A stretch of 64,000 nucleotides of DNA from Aureivirga marina (GTDB lineage Bacteria > Bacteroidota > Bacteroidia > Flavobacteriales > Flavobacteriaceae), in the NCBI RefSeq assembly GCF_015767265.1, contig NZ_JADPIB010000001.1, forward strand, positions 62,001 through 126,000, written 5' to 3'. Below are positions 42,430 to 51,309 of this stretch, piece after piece (within the stretch, counting starts at the first letter, position 1; each line of letters starts with the position of its first letter). Position numbers and translations under genes: made by a program. The notes beneath the pieces were generated by a model. The model was not told the DNA's origin. It did no database searches and saw nothing but the letters and a program-made list of their open reading frames with translations.

Positions 42430-43788
42430 TTATTCGTAACGCATTGCTTCAATTGGACTCTTATTTGCAGCTTTTTTTGCTGGAGCAATTCCGAAAATTA
42501 AACCAATTAAACTTGAAACTAAAAAGGATAATAAAATAGATTTTATCGATAAAATTGTTTCAATTCCTGTTGCCATTTCTAGAACAATCGAAGCAATTAT
42601 TCCAAGGACAACTCCAAGAATTCCACCACCTAAACTAATGATAATTGATTCGGATAAAAATTGTAGAACAATATCTTCTTTTGTCGCTCCAATTGCGCGC
42701 ATAATTCCGATTTCTTTTGTTCTTTCTAAAACAGAAGCAAGCATAATATTCATAATTCCAATTCCTCCAATTAAAAGAGAAATTCCAGCAATGATACTTA
42801 AAACAACATTGAAAATTTGTTTTGTTTTTTGTTGTTGTTTTAAAAGATGAATTGGAATAGAAATTTCAAAATCTAAAACATCATTGTGTTTTCTTTTCAA
42901 AAGTCTAGAAATAACATCGGAAGAAGCTGTTAAATGTTCTGATTTATCAATTTGAATGGTTAATTTATCTATTTGATGATAATTTCCTCTAAATTTTGGT
43001 TTATTAGATCTTTCATTTACATAAAAACTTCCACCTCCACCTGCTTTTGATGAAACTTTTTTTCGGTTTTTAAAACGTACTAAAAAAGTTTTGATTGGAA
43101 TATAAATATCTTTATTTACATCGCGTATTCCTAAGTTTTCTTGTGCTTTTTCAGAGATGAATTTTTCTTCTGTAACTCCAATAACGGTTAACCAAATATC
43201 TTTTACTTTAATTTCTTTTCCTATAGCTGTTTCACCAGTAAACAATTTCTTTTCTAAAGATTTTCCAATGATACAAACTCTAGAACCATTTACAGTATGA
43301 TATTTAGAAAAAAGAGCTCCATTATCCAATTTCATATTTGTAATGTCAAAATAATCATTTGTAATTCCGATTAATTTGACATTTTTTTGTTTTCCATCTT
43401 TAATGACTCTTGTATCTAAAATAATTTCTGGACTTAAAGCTTTAATGGATGGAACTGTTCTTTTAATACTTTCCATATCTTGAAGATCTAAACCTTTTGA
43501 AAAACGTTTGGATTCTAGTTGTTTTTCATCGTTCTCATCATTTTGCTTATTTAATTTATCATCAGAAAGTGGTGTTACAACAATATTGTTTACACCAACC
43601 AATTCTAGTTGAGATAAAATTTCCTTTTCTGCACCATTTCCAATTGCAAGCATTGTAATAACAGCACTAACTCCAAAAATAATTCCTAAAGCTGTAAGAA
43701 AAGTTCGCACTTTATTTGTACGAATAACACGGAAAGCTTCTGAAATATTTGATTTCAGTTTTTCTAAAAATATTTTATCGAATTTCAT
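42430..43788 (-). CDS. MacB-type ABC transporter permease without ATPase domain
   Basis: This is a 452-aa inner-membrane protein. It has an N-terminal TM helix (TALGIIFGVSAVITMLAIGN), a large periplasmic MacB_PCD domain (about residues 50-325) and three C-terminal TM helices with the FtsX motifs IAGISLLIGGIGIMNIMLAS and RTKEIGIMRAIGA. MacB normally carries its own ATPase at the N-terminus. Here no Walker motif is present and no ATPase gene is adjacent, so an ATPase elsewhere in the genome must supply energy. It follows the adaptor gene by 15 bases. Confidence 0.9.
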   Translation of the reverse strand: MKFDKIFLEKLKSNISEAFRVIRTNKVRTFLTALGIIFGVSAVITMLAIGNGAEKEILSQLELVGVNNIVVTPLSDDKLNKQNDENDEKQLESKRFSKGLDLQDMESIKRTVPSIKALSPEIILDTRVIKDGKQKNVKLIGITNDYFDITNMKLDNGALFSKYHTVNGSRVCIIGKSLEKKLFTGETAIGKEIKVKDIWLTVIGVTEEKFISEKAQENLGIRDVNKDIYIPIKTFLVRFKNRKKVSSKAGGGGSFYVNERSNKPKFRGNYHQIDKLTIQIDKSEHLTASSDVISRLLKRKHNDVLDFEISIPIHLLKQQQKTKQIFNVVLSIIAGISLLIGGIGIMNIMLASVLERTKEIGIMRAIGATKEDIVLQFLSESIIISLGGGILGVVLGIIASIVLEMATGIETILSIKSILLSFLVSSLIGLIFGIAPAKKAANKSPIEAMRYE

Positions 43789-43803
43789 TTTAGCAAACCT
43801 GTT

Positions 43804-45048
43804 TTATTCAATTCGATTTATTTTTTTCTCTTCCATTCCTTCAGGTTCATTCAAATAAACTTCGTCTTTTTCTGAAAGTCCTTTTTCTACAATAACTTTA
43901 TTATCGTTTGATTCTCCTAAAATTACTTGTTGTTTTTTCTTTGAAAAACCATCTTTCATATAAACAAAACTGACAGTATCTTTTGTAAAAATTGCTTCCA
44001 AAGGAATACTTAAAACTTCGTCTTTTTCAAAAGTTAAAATCCCATTAGAAGTTGTCATTCCTGGTCGAATATTATCATTTGTTGTTTTTAATTTAATGGT
44101 AATCGGAAACAATTTCACGTCTGAACCACGCTTCGTTTCAGCAACATTTGCAACGTCTGTAACTTCTCCTTCAATTTCTAATTCTGGAAACGCATCAAAG
44201 CCAATTTTTACAGACATTCCTTTTTTAATTTTTCGAACATCTACTTCATTTGCATATGTTTTGGATTCCATTTGTGATAAATCAGGAATTGTTGCTAAAG
44301 TCAAATCCCAAACGCTTATAGAAGAACCTGACACTTTCTTATTTCCATTCCAATCTTTGTCATAAATAATCATTCCAGGACTTTCAGAATAAACAGTTAA
44401 TGATTCTTTTAAAGATAAAAGTTCATCAAGCTTGTTTTGAAACTTTGAAACCTCCGTCCCAACTTCAATCATTTTGGCTTTGGCTTGTCTTTGTTTTATG
44501 ACATAATTTTCTCTTTTTTCCTTTAAATCTCTCTCCGATTTTTCAAGGTTAATTTCCAATTTTCGAATGGTTGCTGGCGGCTCGTAAATAGATTGTTTAA
44601 GCTCTAATTTTGTCGTCTGAATGGAAAACTCTAAATCTTTAATTGCAGTTCTCTCTTGTTTTAAATTTAGTGTTGTATCTAGTTGTTGTTGTGTGTATTT
44701 TGACTGAGCGCTTTCTAAATTTAAACGAGCATCTAAAATCAATTCAAAAATTTCTGTTGGATCTAATGTTGCTACAAAATCTCCTTTTTTAATAATTGTT
44801 CCTTCAGGAATTAAATTTTTAATTTTTATCTCACGAATTCTATGTTTTGTCAAAGCAACTGGAGCTTTAATTTCTTTAGAATTCATCGATTTTAATTCAC
44901 CAGATGAAACAATAATATTTTCAAATTTACCTTTTTCTACTTTTGATAAAAGTAATGTACTTTCGGATTTAGAATTGGAAAAAAAAGAATAACCAGTAAA
45001 TCCTAAAACAGCAATCCCTCCTATAATTAATAATCTTTTCTTATTCAT
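43804..45048 (-). CDS. HlyD/MacA-family periplasmic adaptor
   Basis: This is a 414-aa membrane-fusion protein. Its N-terminal TM anchor (about residues 7-24) is followed by a lipoyl/barrel-sandwich hybrid half with IKNLIPEGTIIKKGDFVATL. Then comes a long coiled-coil hairpin (about 110-210), the second lipoyl half, a beta barrel (KTYANEVDVRKIKKGM) and a membrane-proximal domain (ILTFEKDEVLSIPLEAI). It links the MacB-type permease and the TolC channel. It is the first gene of the operon and has a good promoter upstream. Confidence 0.9.
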   Translation of the reverse strand: MNKKRLLIIGGIAVLGFTGYSFFSNSKSESTLLLSKVEKGKFENIIVSSGELKSMNSKEIKAPVALTKHRIREIKIKNLIPEGTIIKKGDFVATLDPTEIFELILDARLNLESAQSKYTQQQLDTTLNLKQERTAIKDLEFSIQTTKLELKQSIYEPPATIRKLEINLEKSERDLKEKRENYVIKQRQAKAKMIEVGTEVSKFQNKLDELLSLKESLTVYSESPGMIIYDKDWNGNKKVSGSSISVWDLTLATIPDLSQMESKTYANEVDVRKIKKGMSVKIGFDAFPELEIEGEVTDVANVAETKRGSDVKLFPITIKLKTTNDNIRPGMTTSNGILTFEKDEVLSIPLEAIFTKDTVSFVYMKDGFSKKKQQVILGESNDNKVIVEKGLSEKDEVYLNEPEGMEEKKINRIE

Positions 45049-45079
45049 AGTTTTTATTGTATTTCCAAAATGATGTTTC

Positions 45080-45107
45080 CAAAGCTAGTAAATTAAGTTT
45101 AAATCAA
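45080..45107 (-). promoter_or_regulatory. Promoter of the efflux operon (TTG-N17-TAGCTTTG)
   Basis: On the minus strand a TTG (complement of 45105-45107) and TAGCTTTG (complement of 45080-45087) are 17 bases apart, matching the flavobacterial TTG/TAnnTTTG promoter. The adaptor ATG lies 32 bases downstream. Confidence 0.65.
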
Positions 45108-45164
45108 CAGAAGGTATAACTAAATTTGTTAAATAAAATTTCTTAAAAGTATGTTAAAAACAAA

Positions 45165-45197
45165 AAACTAGGCTTTTCAAATTGAAAAACCTAGTTT
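45165..45197 (-). terminator. Terminator of the TonB receptor/DUF4249 unit
   Basis: AAACTAGG (45165-45172) with CCTAGTTT (45190-45197), extended inside by CTTTTCAA/ATTGAAAA, gives a long stem. T residues follow on the minus strand. Confidence 0.75.
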
Positions 45198-45224
45198 AAC
45201 GTTTAAAGATAAATTAAAACATAT

Positions 45225-46040
45225 TTACTCAAGAATAATAGAACGGCTTCTAGTTTCCGCTACTCTAAAATAACCTAATGGCCTATTTTCTGGATTTGTT
45301 TGATTGTAACAATTTCCATTTACTTTTGCTGGATTTCCTGAAAAAGGATTTCCATTATCAGCTTGTTCTAAAAGTAAATTCATGAAATCGTAATATTGTT
45401 TTGAAATATTTAAAAGTTTAAAATCAATTCTATCTCCAACTTCAATATCTTCAAATGTAATATCTATATTAAATTGATTTCCTTTTGAAAATTCATTGTC
45501 AAAAACACTAATTTCTTTCAACGGACGAATATTTGTTTCCATATCTAAATAATAGAAATAATCTTTATCACCTGGATCTGTAAAAGACACTTCAATTCCT
45601 AATTGATCTTGAAGAAATCCTGCATCATCAATTTGTTTAACCTCATCAATTTCAACAGTTGGTAATAACGTTTCTTCTGCAATATATTCTTCTCCTTCAT
45701 ATTGAATATGTAGTGTATATTTTTCATTTAATTGTGGTAAAAAGTCCATACAAATATAATTTCCAGTTGCAATTTCTTCCACAAAATCAAATGTATTTCC
45801 ACTTTCATCATTTACATGAACAACTGCTCCTGTCGCTACTGGCACGCCCTCATCATAATAAGGAGCAGTTGTTGTTAATCTGATGACTTGGTACGAACCA
45901 TCTGTTCCAACTTCCCAATCTAAAGCTGCATCAATGACTAAAACAGGAGGACTTGTTGGTAAGTCTAATTCGACAACATCTTCACATGCTGGGAAAAGTG
46001 TAATTAATACAAATAATACTATATATTTTAGTTTTTTCAT
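45225..46040 (-). CDS. DUF4249 domain lipoprotein (TonB receptor partner)
   Basis: This is a 271-aa lipoprotein. The signal and lipobox are ITLFPAC (Cys19) followed by EDVVELDLP. The mature part is beta-rich, starting with an Ig-like/CNA-type repeat (VLVIDAALDWEVG; NYICMDFLPQLNEKYTLHI) and ending NPENRPLGYFRVAETRSRSI. DUF4249 lipoproteins sit next to TonB-dependent receptors in Bacteroidota and probably help ligand capture at the outer membrane. It follows the receptor gene by 6 bases. Confidence 0.85.
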   Translation of the reverse strand: MKKLKYIVLFVLITLFPACEDVVELDLPTSPPVLVIDAALDWEVGTDGSYQVIRLTTTAPYYDEGVPVATGAVVHVNDESGNTFDFVEEIATGNYICMDFLPQLNEKYTLHIQYEGEEYIAEETLLPTVEIDEVKQIDDAGFLQDQLGIEVSFTDPGDKDYFYYLDMETNIRPLKEISVFDNEFSKGNQFNIDITFEDIEVGDRIDFKLLNISKQYYDFMNLLLEQADNGNPFSGNPAKVNGNCYNQTNPENRPLGYFRVAETRSRSIILE

Positions 46041-46046
46041 GTCTTT

Positions 46047-48428
46047 TTAAAATTTAAAATTATAAGTAACAGATGGTACAATTCCGAAAATAGAAAGTCT
46101 TACAGATTCGTTTTTCAGAGAATCTTCATTCTGTCTAAATGAAATAGAATTCGCATTTTTTCTTCCATAAAGATTGTAAATACTAAAAACCCATTCTGAC
46201 TGGAATTTTCTATCTTTATTTTTTCTAGGTTTTAAAGTAGCTGCAACATCTAAGTGATGGTAAACAGGTAATCTATTACTATTTCTATCTGCATAATTTG
46301 GAACAGTAATTCCTTGATATTCATATTGTGCATCAGGATAAGTTACGGGTCTTCCTGATTGGAAAGCAAAATTCCCACTAAAACTCCATTTATCATTTAG
46401 CTCATAAGATGCTGTAATATTAAAATCATGTGTTTTATCGTATGGAGCATTATACCATTCTCCATTATTAATTCCAGGTTCATTTGCATTTCTTCCTGGA
46501 ATTCTTTGTTCTGCTTTTGATAAAGTATAAGCTAAAAGTCCTGTCCATTTTCCAACATTTTTCTGGAATAAAACTTCCAATCCATAAGCTCTACCTTCAC
46601 CAATCAGAATTTGTGTTTCTATTTGATTTTGCCCAATTAAATCTGCTCCATCAATATAGTCTACTCTATTTTTTAAATCTTTATAGAATGCTCCAACTTC
46701 TAAAGAATACGCTCCTTCTTTAAAATTTTGTTGGTATTCGATACTATACTGATCAACTTGTTGTGGGTCGATATATGTTCCACTTGGTGCCCAAACATCT
46801 AAAGGTGTTGGAGAACTTGCATTTGAGATTAAGTGAATATATTGATACATTCTATTATAACCTGCTTTAAACGATTTGTTTTCAGCAAAATTATAGGAAA
46901 GCGCAACTCTTGGTTCTGGATTTGAAAATGATTTAATCGTTCCTGTATATTCGATTAATTCACTTTCTTGTCCAGGCTTATAAATTCCTTGAACTGGATC
47001 ATAAACAACTGGCATATTATTTACGTAATTATATTGTTTTTGCTTTCCAACTCTTTGGAAAAAACTATATCTCAAACCATATTGCGCTTTCAACTTTGGC
47101 AAAATCTGTTGTTCTAAGGATAAATAAACCGCTTCTTCATAAGCATATTTATCATCTAATTTTCTATAATTTATCGAAGAAGATTCGCTATTTGGACGAA
47201 TTGTTCCTGGGTTAAACCAATAATATCCTCCATAAGCTCCGAATTTTAATTTTAAATTTTCATTTACATTATATAAGAAATCATATTTTGCATGTACATT
47301 ATTTGTTGCAGATTCCCATTTAAACTCTGCAACATCAATTTCAAGATTATATACATAAGAAGAATAATGAACAGAAAAATCTGCACTTAATTTTTCATTC
47401 CAATATTGTTTCCAATTGGTGTTCATTAATTGGTTTCCAAAAGCATTTCTAAAACTTCCTCCTAAATCAATTACATCTCTTCCGAAATATCCAGATAAAG
47501 AAAGATGGTTTTTTTCATTTATTGCATAATTCAATTTCGTGTTTAAATCGTAGAAATAAGCAATATTATCTTGGTTTGCTAATTTTAAAAATAAATGCGC
47601 ATAAGAAGCTCTTCCTCCAACCATAAAATTCAGTTTCTTTTGTCTATCAATTGGACCAAAAACTGTCAATTTACTCGATATATTCCCAATACTTCCAGTT
47701 GCATGAATTTTATCTGAAGTTCCATTTTTTTGATAAATATCTAAAACTGAAGAAACTCTCCCTCCATATCTTGCTGGAATTCCTCCTTTATATAATTTGA
47801 TACTATTTACCACATCTGCATTAAATACAGAGAAGAATCCAAAAAGATGTGAATCACTATAAACAGGTGTTCCATCTAATAAAATTAAATTCTGATCTGC
47901 AGCTCCACCTCGAACATTAAATCCACTACTTCCTTCTCCATTATTACTAACACCTGGTAAAACTTGGATAGATTTAATAATATCTGGCTCTCCTCCTACA
48001 GATGGAATTTTCTTAATCTGAGAAGCTTTAATTGTATAAACTCCTAGAGCAGGTTTTTTAATATCTGTAGTAATTCCTTTACTTACAATTTCAATTTCCC
48101 CCAAATTTTCTACATCTGGAGCAAGAGAAAAAGTTAGTGTCATGTTTCGATTAAAGTCAATTTTTTTCGAAACTGTTTTGTAACCCAAATATTGGATTTC
48201 TAAAGTGTGTAAACCTTTTGGAATGTCAAGCGTAAAATTCCCATTTTCATCTGTAGTTGTTCCTAGTTTTAGAGTAGGAACGCTCACACTCACAGCAAAT
48301 AATTTTTCATTCGATTTTTCATCTTTTACATTTCCTTTCAATTTTATTTTTTCCTGTGAAAAAACTTTTACAGAAACTAAAAGTAAAAAAATAGGCAACA
48401 ATGCTTTTTGAACTATTTTCATGTACAC
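46047..48428 (-). CDS. TonB-dependent outer-membrane receptor with carboxypeptidase-like N-terminal domain
   Basis: This is a 793-aa outer-membrane transporter. It begins with a signal peptide, a CarboxypepD_reg-like domain (about 25-110, with LFAVSVSVPTLKLGTTTDEN), and a plug with LPGVSNNGEGSSGFNVRGG and the VLDI/DGTP motifs, followed by a barrel ending SIFGIVPSVTYNFKF with terminal Phe. Another start, two codons later, is also plausible. The ligand is unknown. It shares the operon with the DUF4249 lipoprotein, a pairing often linked to uptake of peptides or small organics. Confidence 0.9.
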   Translation of the reverse strand: MYMKIVQKALLPIFLLLVSVKVFSQEKIKLKGNVKDEKSNEKLFAVSVSVPTLKLGTTTDENGNFTLDIPKGLHTLEIQYLGYKTVSKKIDFNRNMTLTFSLAPDVENLGEIEIVSKGITTDIKKPALGVYTIKASQIKKIPSVGGEPDIIKSIQVLPGVSNNGEGSSGFNVRGGAADQNLILLDGTPVYSDSHLFGFFSVFNADVVNSIKLYKGGIPARYGGRVSSVLDIYQKNGTSDKIHATGSIGNISSKLTVFGPIDRQKKLNFMVGGRASYAHLFLKLANQDNIAYFYDLNTKLNYAINEKNHLSLSGYFGRDVIDLGGSFRNAFGNQLMNTNWKQYWNEKLSADFSVHYSSYVYNLEIDVAEFKWESATNNVHAKYDFLYNVNENLKLKFGAYGGYYWFNPGTIRPNSESSSINYRKLDDKYAYEEAVYLSLEQQILPKLKAQYGLRYSFFQRVGKQKQYNYVNNMPVVYDPVQGIYKPGQESELIEYTGTIKSFSNPEPRVALSYNFAENKSFKAGYNRMYQYIHLISNASSPTPLDVWAPSGTYIDPQQVDQYSIEYQQNFKEGAYSLEVGAFYKDLKNRVDYIDGADLIGQNQIETQILIGEGRAYGLEVLFQKNVGKWTGLLAYTLSKAEQRIPGRNANEPGINNGEWYNAPYDKTHDFNITASYELNDKWSFSGNFAFQSGRPVTYPDAQYEYQGITVPNYADRNSNRLPVYHHLDVAATLKPRKNKDRKFQSEWVFSIYNLYGRKNANSISFRQNEDSLKNESVRLSIFGIVPSVTYNFKF

Positions 48429-48652
48429 TTATTTAATTTTTTAAATGATTAATTTCCTTCCTTTACGGCTATTATAAAGGATACTTCTATGATTTAATTA
48501 TTGATTGATTTCTTCTAAGTTTAAAACTTATTTATATCTATGATTCATAACTTTTGTTTTACCCCCACTCCATTTTTATTTTTTTTTACAAAACTCTTAA
48601 TTCTGCACTTTTTATTCGTTCCAATTTATAATTTGGGACCATAAAAATAAAA

Positions 48653-48676
48653 AAAGAGGCTCGAAAGCCTCTTTAA
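48653..48676 (-). terminator. Terminator of cobT
   Basis: AAAGAGGC (48653-48660) with GCCTCTTT (48667-48674), 8 bp and a 6-base loop, is followed by T residues on the minus strand. Confidence 0.8.
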
Positions 48677-48701
48677 CAATTGATTATTTTTATTATTTCA
48701 T

Positions 48702-49739
48702 CTATAACTTCTCTGTAACACCAGCAGATGCAAAACTTGCCATTTCATTAAAAAAGGCTACACTTGTTCTCAAAATTGGAATTGCAATCGCTGCTCCTGT
48801 TCCTTCTCCTAGTCTTAAATTTAAATTTAATAAAGCTTCTTTATTTAAATAATCTAACATTTTTTCATGTCCTTTTTCTTCTGAATTATGAGAAAAAATA
48901 CAATATTCCAAAACATCTGGATAGATAGATTTTGCTATTAATAAAGCTGTAGTACAAATAAATCCATCCACTAAAATTGTCATTTTCGATGCTGCTGCTT
49001 GTAGCATTCCTCCACAAATCATTGCAATTTCAAAACCTCCTATAGTTTGTAAAATATCTAATGGATTTTCAATTTCTCCATGTTTTTCAATAACTTCTTT
49101 AAGAACATCTACTTTTCTTTTAATTCCGTCATTTTCCAAACCTGTTCCAGCTCCAACACAATCCTCTAAAGAATATTTTGTGATATAATGCATAATTAAG
49201 GAAGCTGAAGAAGTATTACTAATTCCCATCTCACCAAATCCAATGATATTTGTTCCTGATTTTTTTTGCGCTAAAACTAATTGTTTTCCTTTCTCAATTG
49301 CTAAAAGACATTCATCTTTTGTCATTGCTTTTTCCAATCTGTAATTTCTAGTTCCTAAAGCAATTTTTGCATTAATTAAATTTGAATTTTCTTCAAAAAT
49401 ATGATTAACTCCTGCATCAATTATTTTTAAAGTTACATCATTTGTTTTACAAAAAACATTAATCGCTGCTCCATGATTTAAAAAATTATAAACCATTTGC
49501 GTTGTCACTTCTTGTGGAAATGGATTTACAATATTTTCAGTTGCAATCCCATGATCTCCTGCAAAAACTAAAATAGTCGGATTACTAATTTTTGGCTCTA
49601 ATGTTTCTTGAATTCTAGCAATTTGAAAAGCAATTTTTTCTAATTTTCCTAAAGCTCCTAAAGGCTTTGTTTTTATATCAATTTTATGTTGTATTTCTTT
49701 ATCTAATTTGGTAGAGATTGGTTGTATATCAAAATTCAT
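48702..49739 (-). CDS. cobT: Nicotinate-nucleotide--dimethylbenzimidazole phosphoribosyltransferase
   Basis: This is a 345-aa enzyme that activates the lower-ligand base for cobalamin assembly, making alpha-ribazole phosphate from NaMN and DMB. Seen: KTKPLGALGKLE near residue 26, the VFAGDHGIATENI segment, GFGEMGISNTSSAS, and the catalytic Glu312 in LGEGTGAAIA. Length is normal. No other cobalamin gene lies nearby in this window, so it is a lone gene here, used either in salvage or as part of a dispersed pathway. Confidence 0.95.
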   Translation of the reverse strand: MNFDIQPISTKLDKEIQHKIDIKTKPLGALGKLEKIAFQIARIQETLEPKISNPTILVFAGDHGIATENIVNPFPQEVTTQMVYNFLNHGAAINVFCKTNDVTLKIIDAGVNHIFEENSNLINAKIALGTRNYRLEKAMTKDECLLAIEKGKQLVLAQKKSGTNIIGFGEMGISNTSSASLIMHYITKYSLEDCVGAGTGLENDGIKRKVDVLKEVIEKHGEIENPLDILQTIGGFEIAMICGGMLQAAASKMTILVDGFICTTALLIAKSIYPDVLEYCIFSHNSEEKGHEKMLDYLNKEALLNLNLRLGEGTGAAIAIPILRTSVAFFNEMASFASAGVTEKL

Positions 49740-49854
49740 TTTATTTGTTTTCTTTGGGATTTCTATAATTCTTTGTTTGGCGAATTTATAGTTATTTTAA
49801 AAATCCCTAATAAAAACTATCTTAAATTTTCATACACAACCAATTTGAATTTAT

Positions 49855-51138
49855 TTATTCAATATAATCTGTAAAAAATAAGTCTACATATTCTATTGCA
49901 AAATGGGTAGTATTACTTGTTCCATTAAAAATACCTGGATTTTCACATGTTTTTCCGTCACTATTTGGATTACTTGGATCCACACATGGCCCACCTAAAT
50001 ACAACATATAATTATTATGCCAATGATTCCAATCTACATATGCTTCAAAATCACTTTGTGTCTTCAGTGTATCTGGCAAATTTGGAGGATGAACTCCTAA
50101 GTTTTTAGGAATAAATATATGATCTCCATTAAATATTTTTTGAACTTCTACATAACTTACTCCAGCAGCCAATTCTTTTGCATATAGAGCTTCTCCAGCA
50201 ACTTTCAACTCAGTTTTTAAACCAAAAGAAATAGGATAAGGAATACTATCTGCATGTTGAAAATCCCAAGCAAATTTTTGTGGAATTTGATCACCATTCA
50301 TCACATGATCTCGAAAATAAATTGAAATCGGTGCAGAAGAATCTGAAGATCTTGGTAAATTATTAAAATAATCTGCATATTCTTGCGAAAAATGAGAAGG
50401 TGTTGCATAACAAAAAATTCGAATGTTAACGTCTCCTGCTTTTAAATTTGAAACATTGGATGAAATAGCTTCATATAAATCTGTTGCTAAAATAATTGAC
50501 AAAGCAGAACCTTGACTAATTGAAGCAGAATAAATCGTAATTGGTAAATGATTTTCTGGATCTTCATTAATATAATTCACAAAATAATCTACAATTGTAG
50601 CATCGGGATAGGCAGATTCTGTATCTTTCATTTTTAAAACATTCAATCGTAATTGATTAATTCCTCTTGAAACATTGTATTGATTTCTATATTTTTCGTA
50701 AACATAAATATCTTGATTCAAACTATCACTCAAATGATTTGCTAATTGTGCTCCTTCAATAGAAAGCGCAAATTTATTATTTACAGTTGTGTCTTGTATG
50801 ATAATTCCTCCATTTACAACTGTTTCATCATTATTATAATTTGCCCACCATTTTAAAGACCAATCTCCTTTTGTGGCAAAATGGGTATTTTTTAAATATT
50901 TTTCAATTTCTTGTCGTGAACCAACAGTTCCTCCTGCCCAACCAATCTGGTTTCCGAAAGATGCAATGTTTAAGGCTAAAATTGATTCTGTATAATCTTG
51001 ATTTTGTTCCCCTCCTAAATTATCACCATTATTTTGTAACGGATCTGCTGGAGTTGTAATAGAATAATCATCGTCATTATTACAAGCAAAAACAAAAACT
51101 ATTATTAAAAAAAGCGTAAAAAACCTTCTCATATTCAA
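49855..51138 (-). CDS. Lipoprotein with divergent class-3-lipase-like core
   Basis: This is a 427-aa lipoprotein (lipobox FVFAC, Cys19; another start is codon 3). Residues 199-221 (PITIYSASISQGSALSIILA) align in position with the lipase_3 elbow ITVTGHSLGGALA. The would-be nucleophile is Ser206 but both flanking Gly are Ser204 and Ser208. A downstream DINIRIFCYATPSHF-like strand and late His residues (HIFI, HWHNNY) fit an alpha/beta hydrolase. It may be an inactive or altered lipase. The substrate is unknown. Confidence 0.55.
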   Translation of the reverse strand: MNMRRFFTLFLIIVFVFACNNDDDYSITTPADPLQNNGDNLGGEQNQDYTESILALNIASFGNQIGWAGGTVGSRQEIEKYLKNTHFATKGDWSLKWWANYNNDETVVNGGIIIQDTTVNNKFALSIEGAQLANHLSDSLNQDIYVYEKYRNQYNVSRGINQLRLNVLKMKDTESAYPDATIVDYFVNYINEDPENHLPITIYSASISQGSALSIILATDLYEAISSNVSNLKAGDVNIRIFCYATPSHFSQEYADYFNNLPRSSDSSAPISIYFRDHVMNGDQIPQKFAWDFQHADSIPYPISFGLKTELKVAGEALYAKELAAGVSYVEVQKIFNGDHIFIPKNLGVHPPNLPDTLKTQSDFEAYVDWNHWHNNYMLYLGGPCVDPSNPNSDGKTCENPGIFNGTSNTTHFAIEYVDLFFTDYIE

Positions 51139-51309
51139 TAAGTTTTAAAATTTCTCTATTAAATTTACTCAGAAAGCCATACGTTTTGAGTTAATGTCTA
51201 GTTAAACAAAATGAATTCTCTTTCAATTGCTAACAAATATTATTCTGAATATCACAAACAAAGAATCTTCTTTTTTACGATATTTGCTTTTTAAAAAACA
51301 TAACAAATC

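Noticed and set aside
46484-46723. A plus-strand frame opposite the TonB receptor barrel
   Set aside because: It is antisense to the receptor and shows only Leu/Phe-rich shadow composition.
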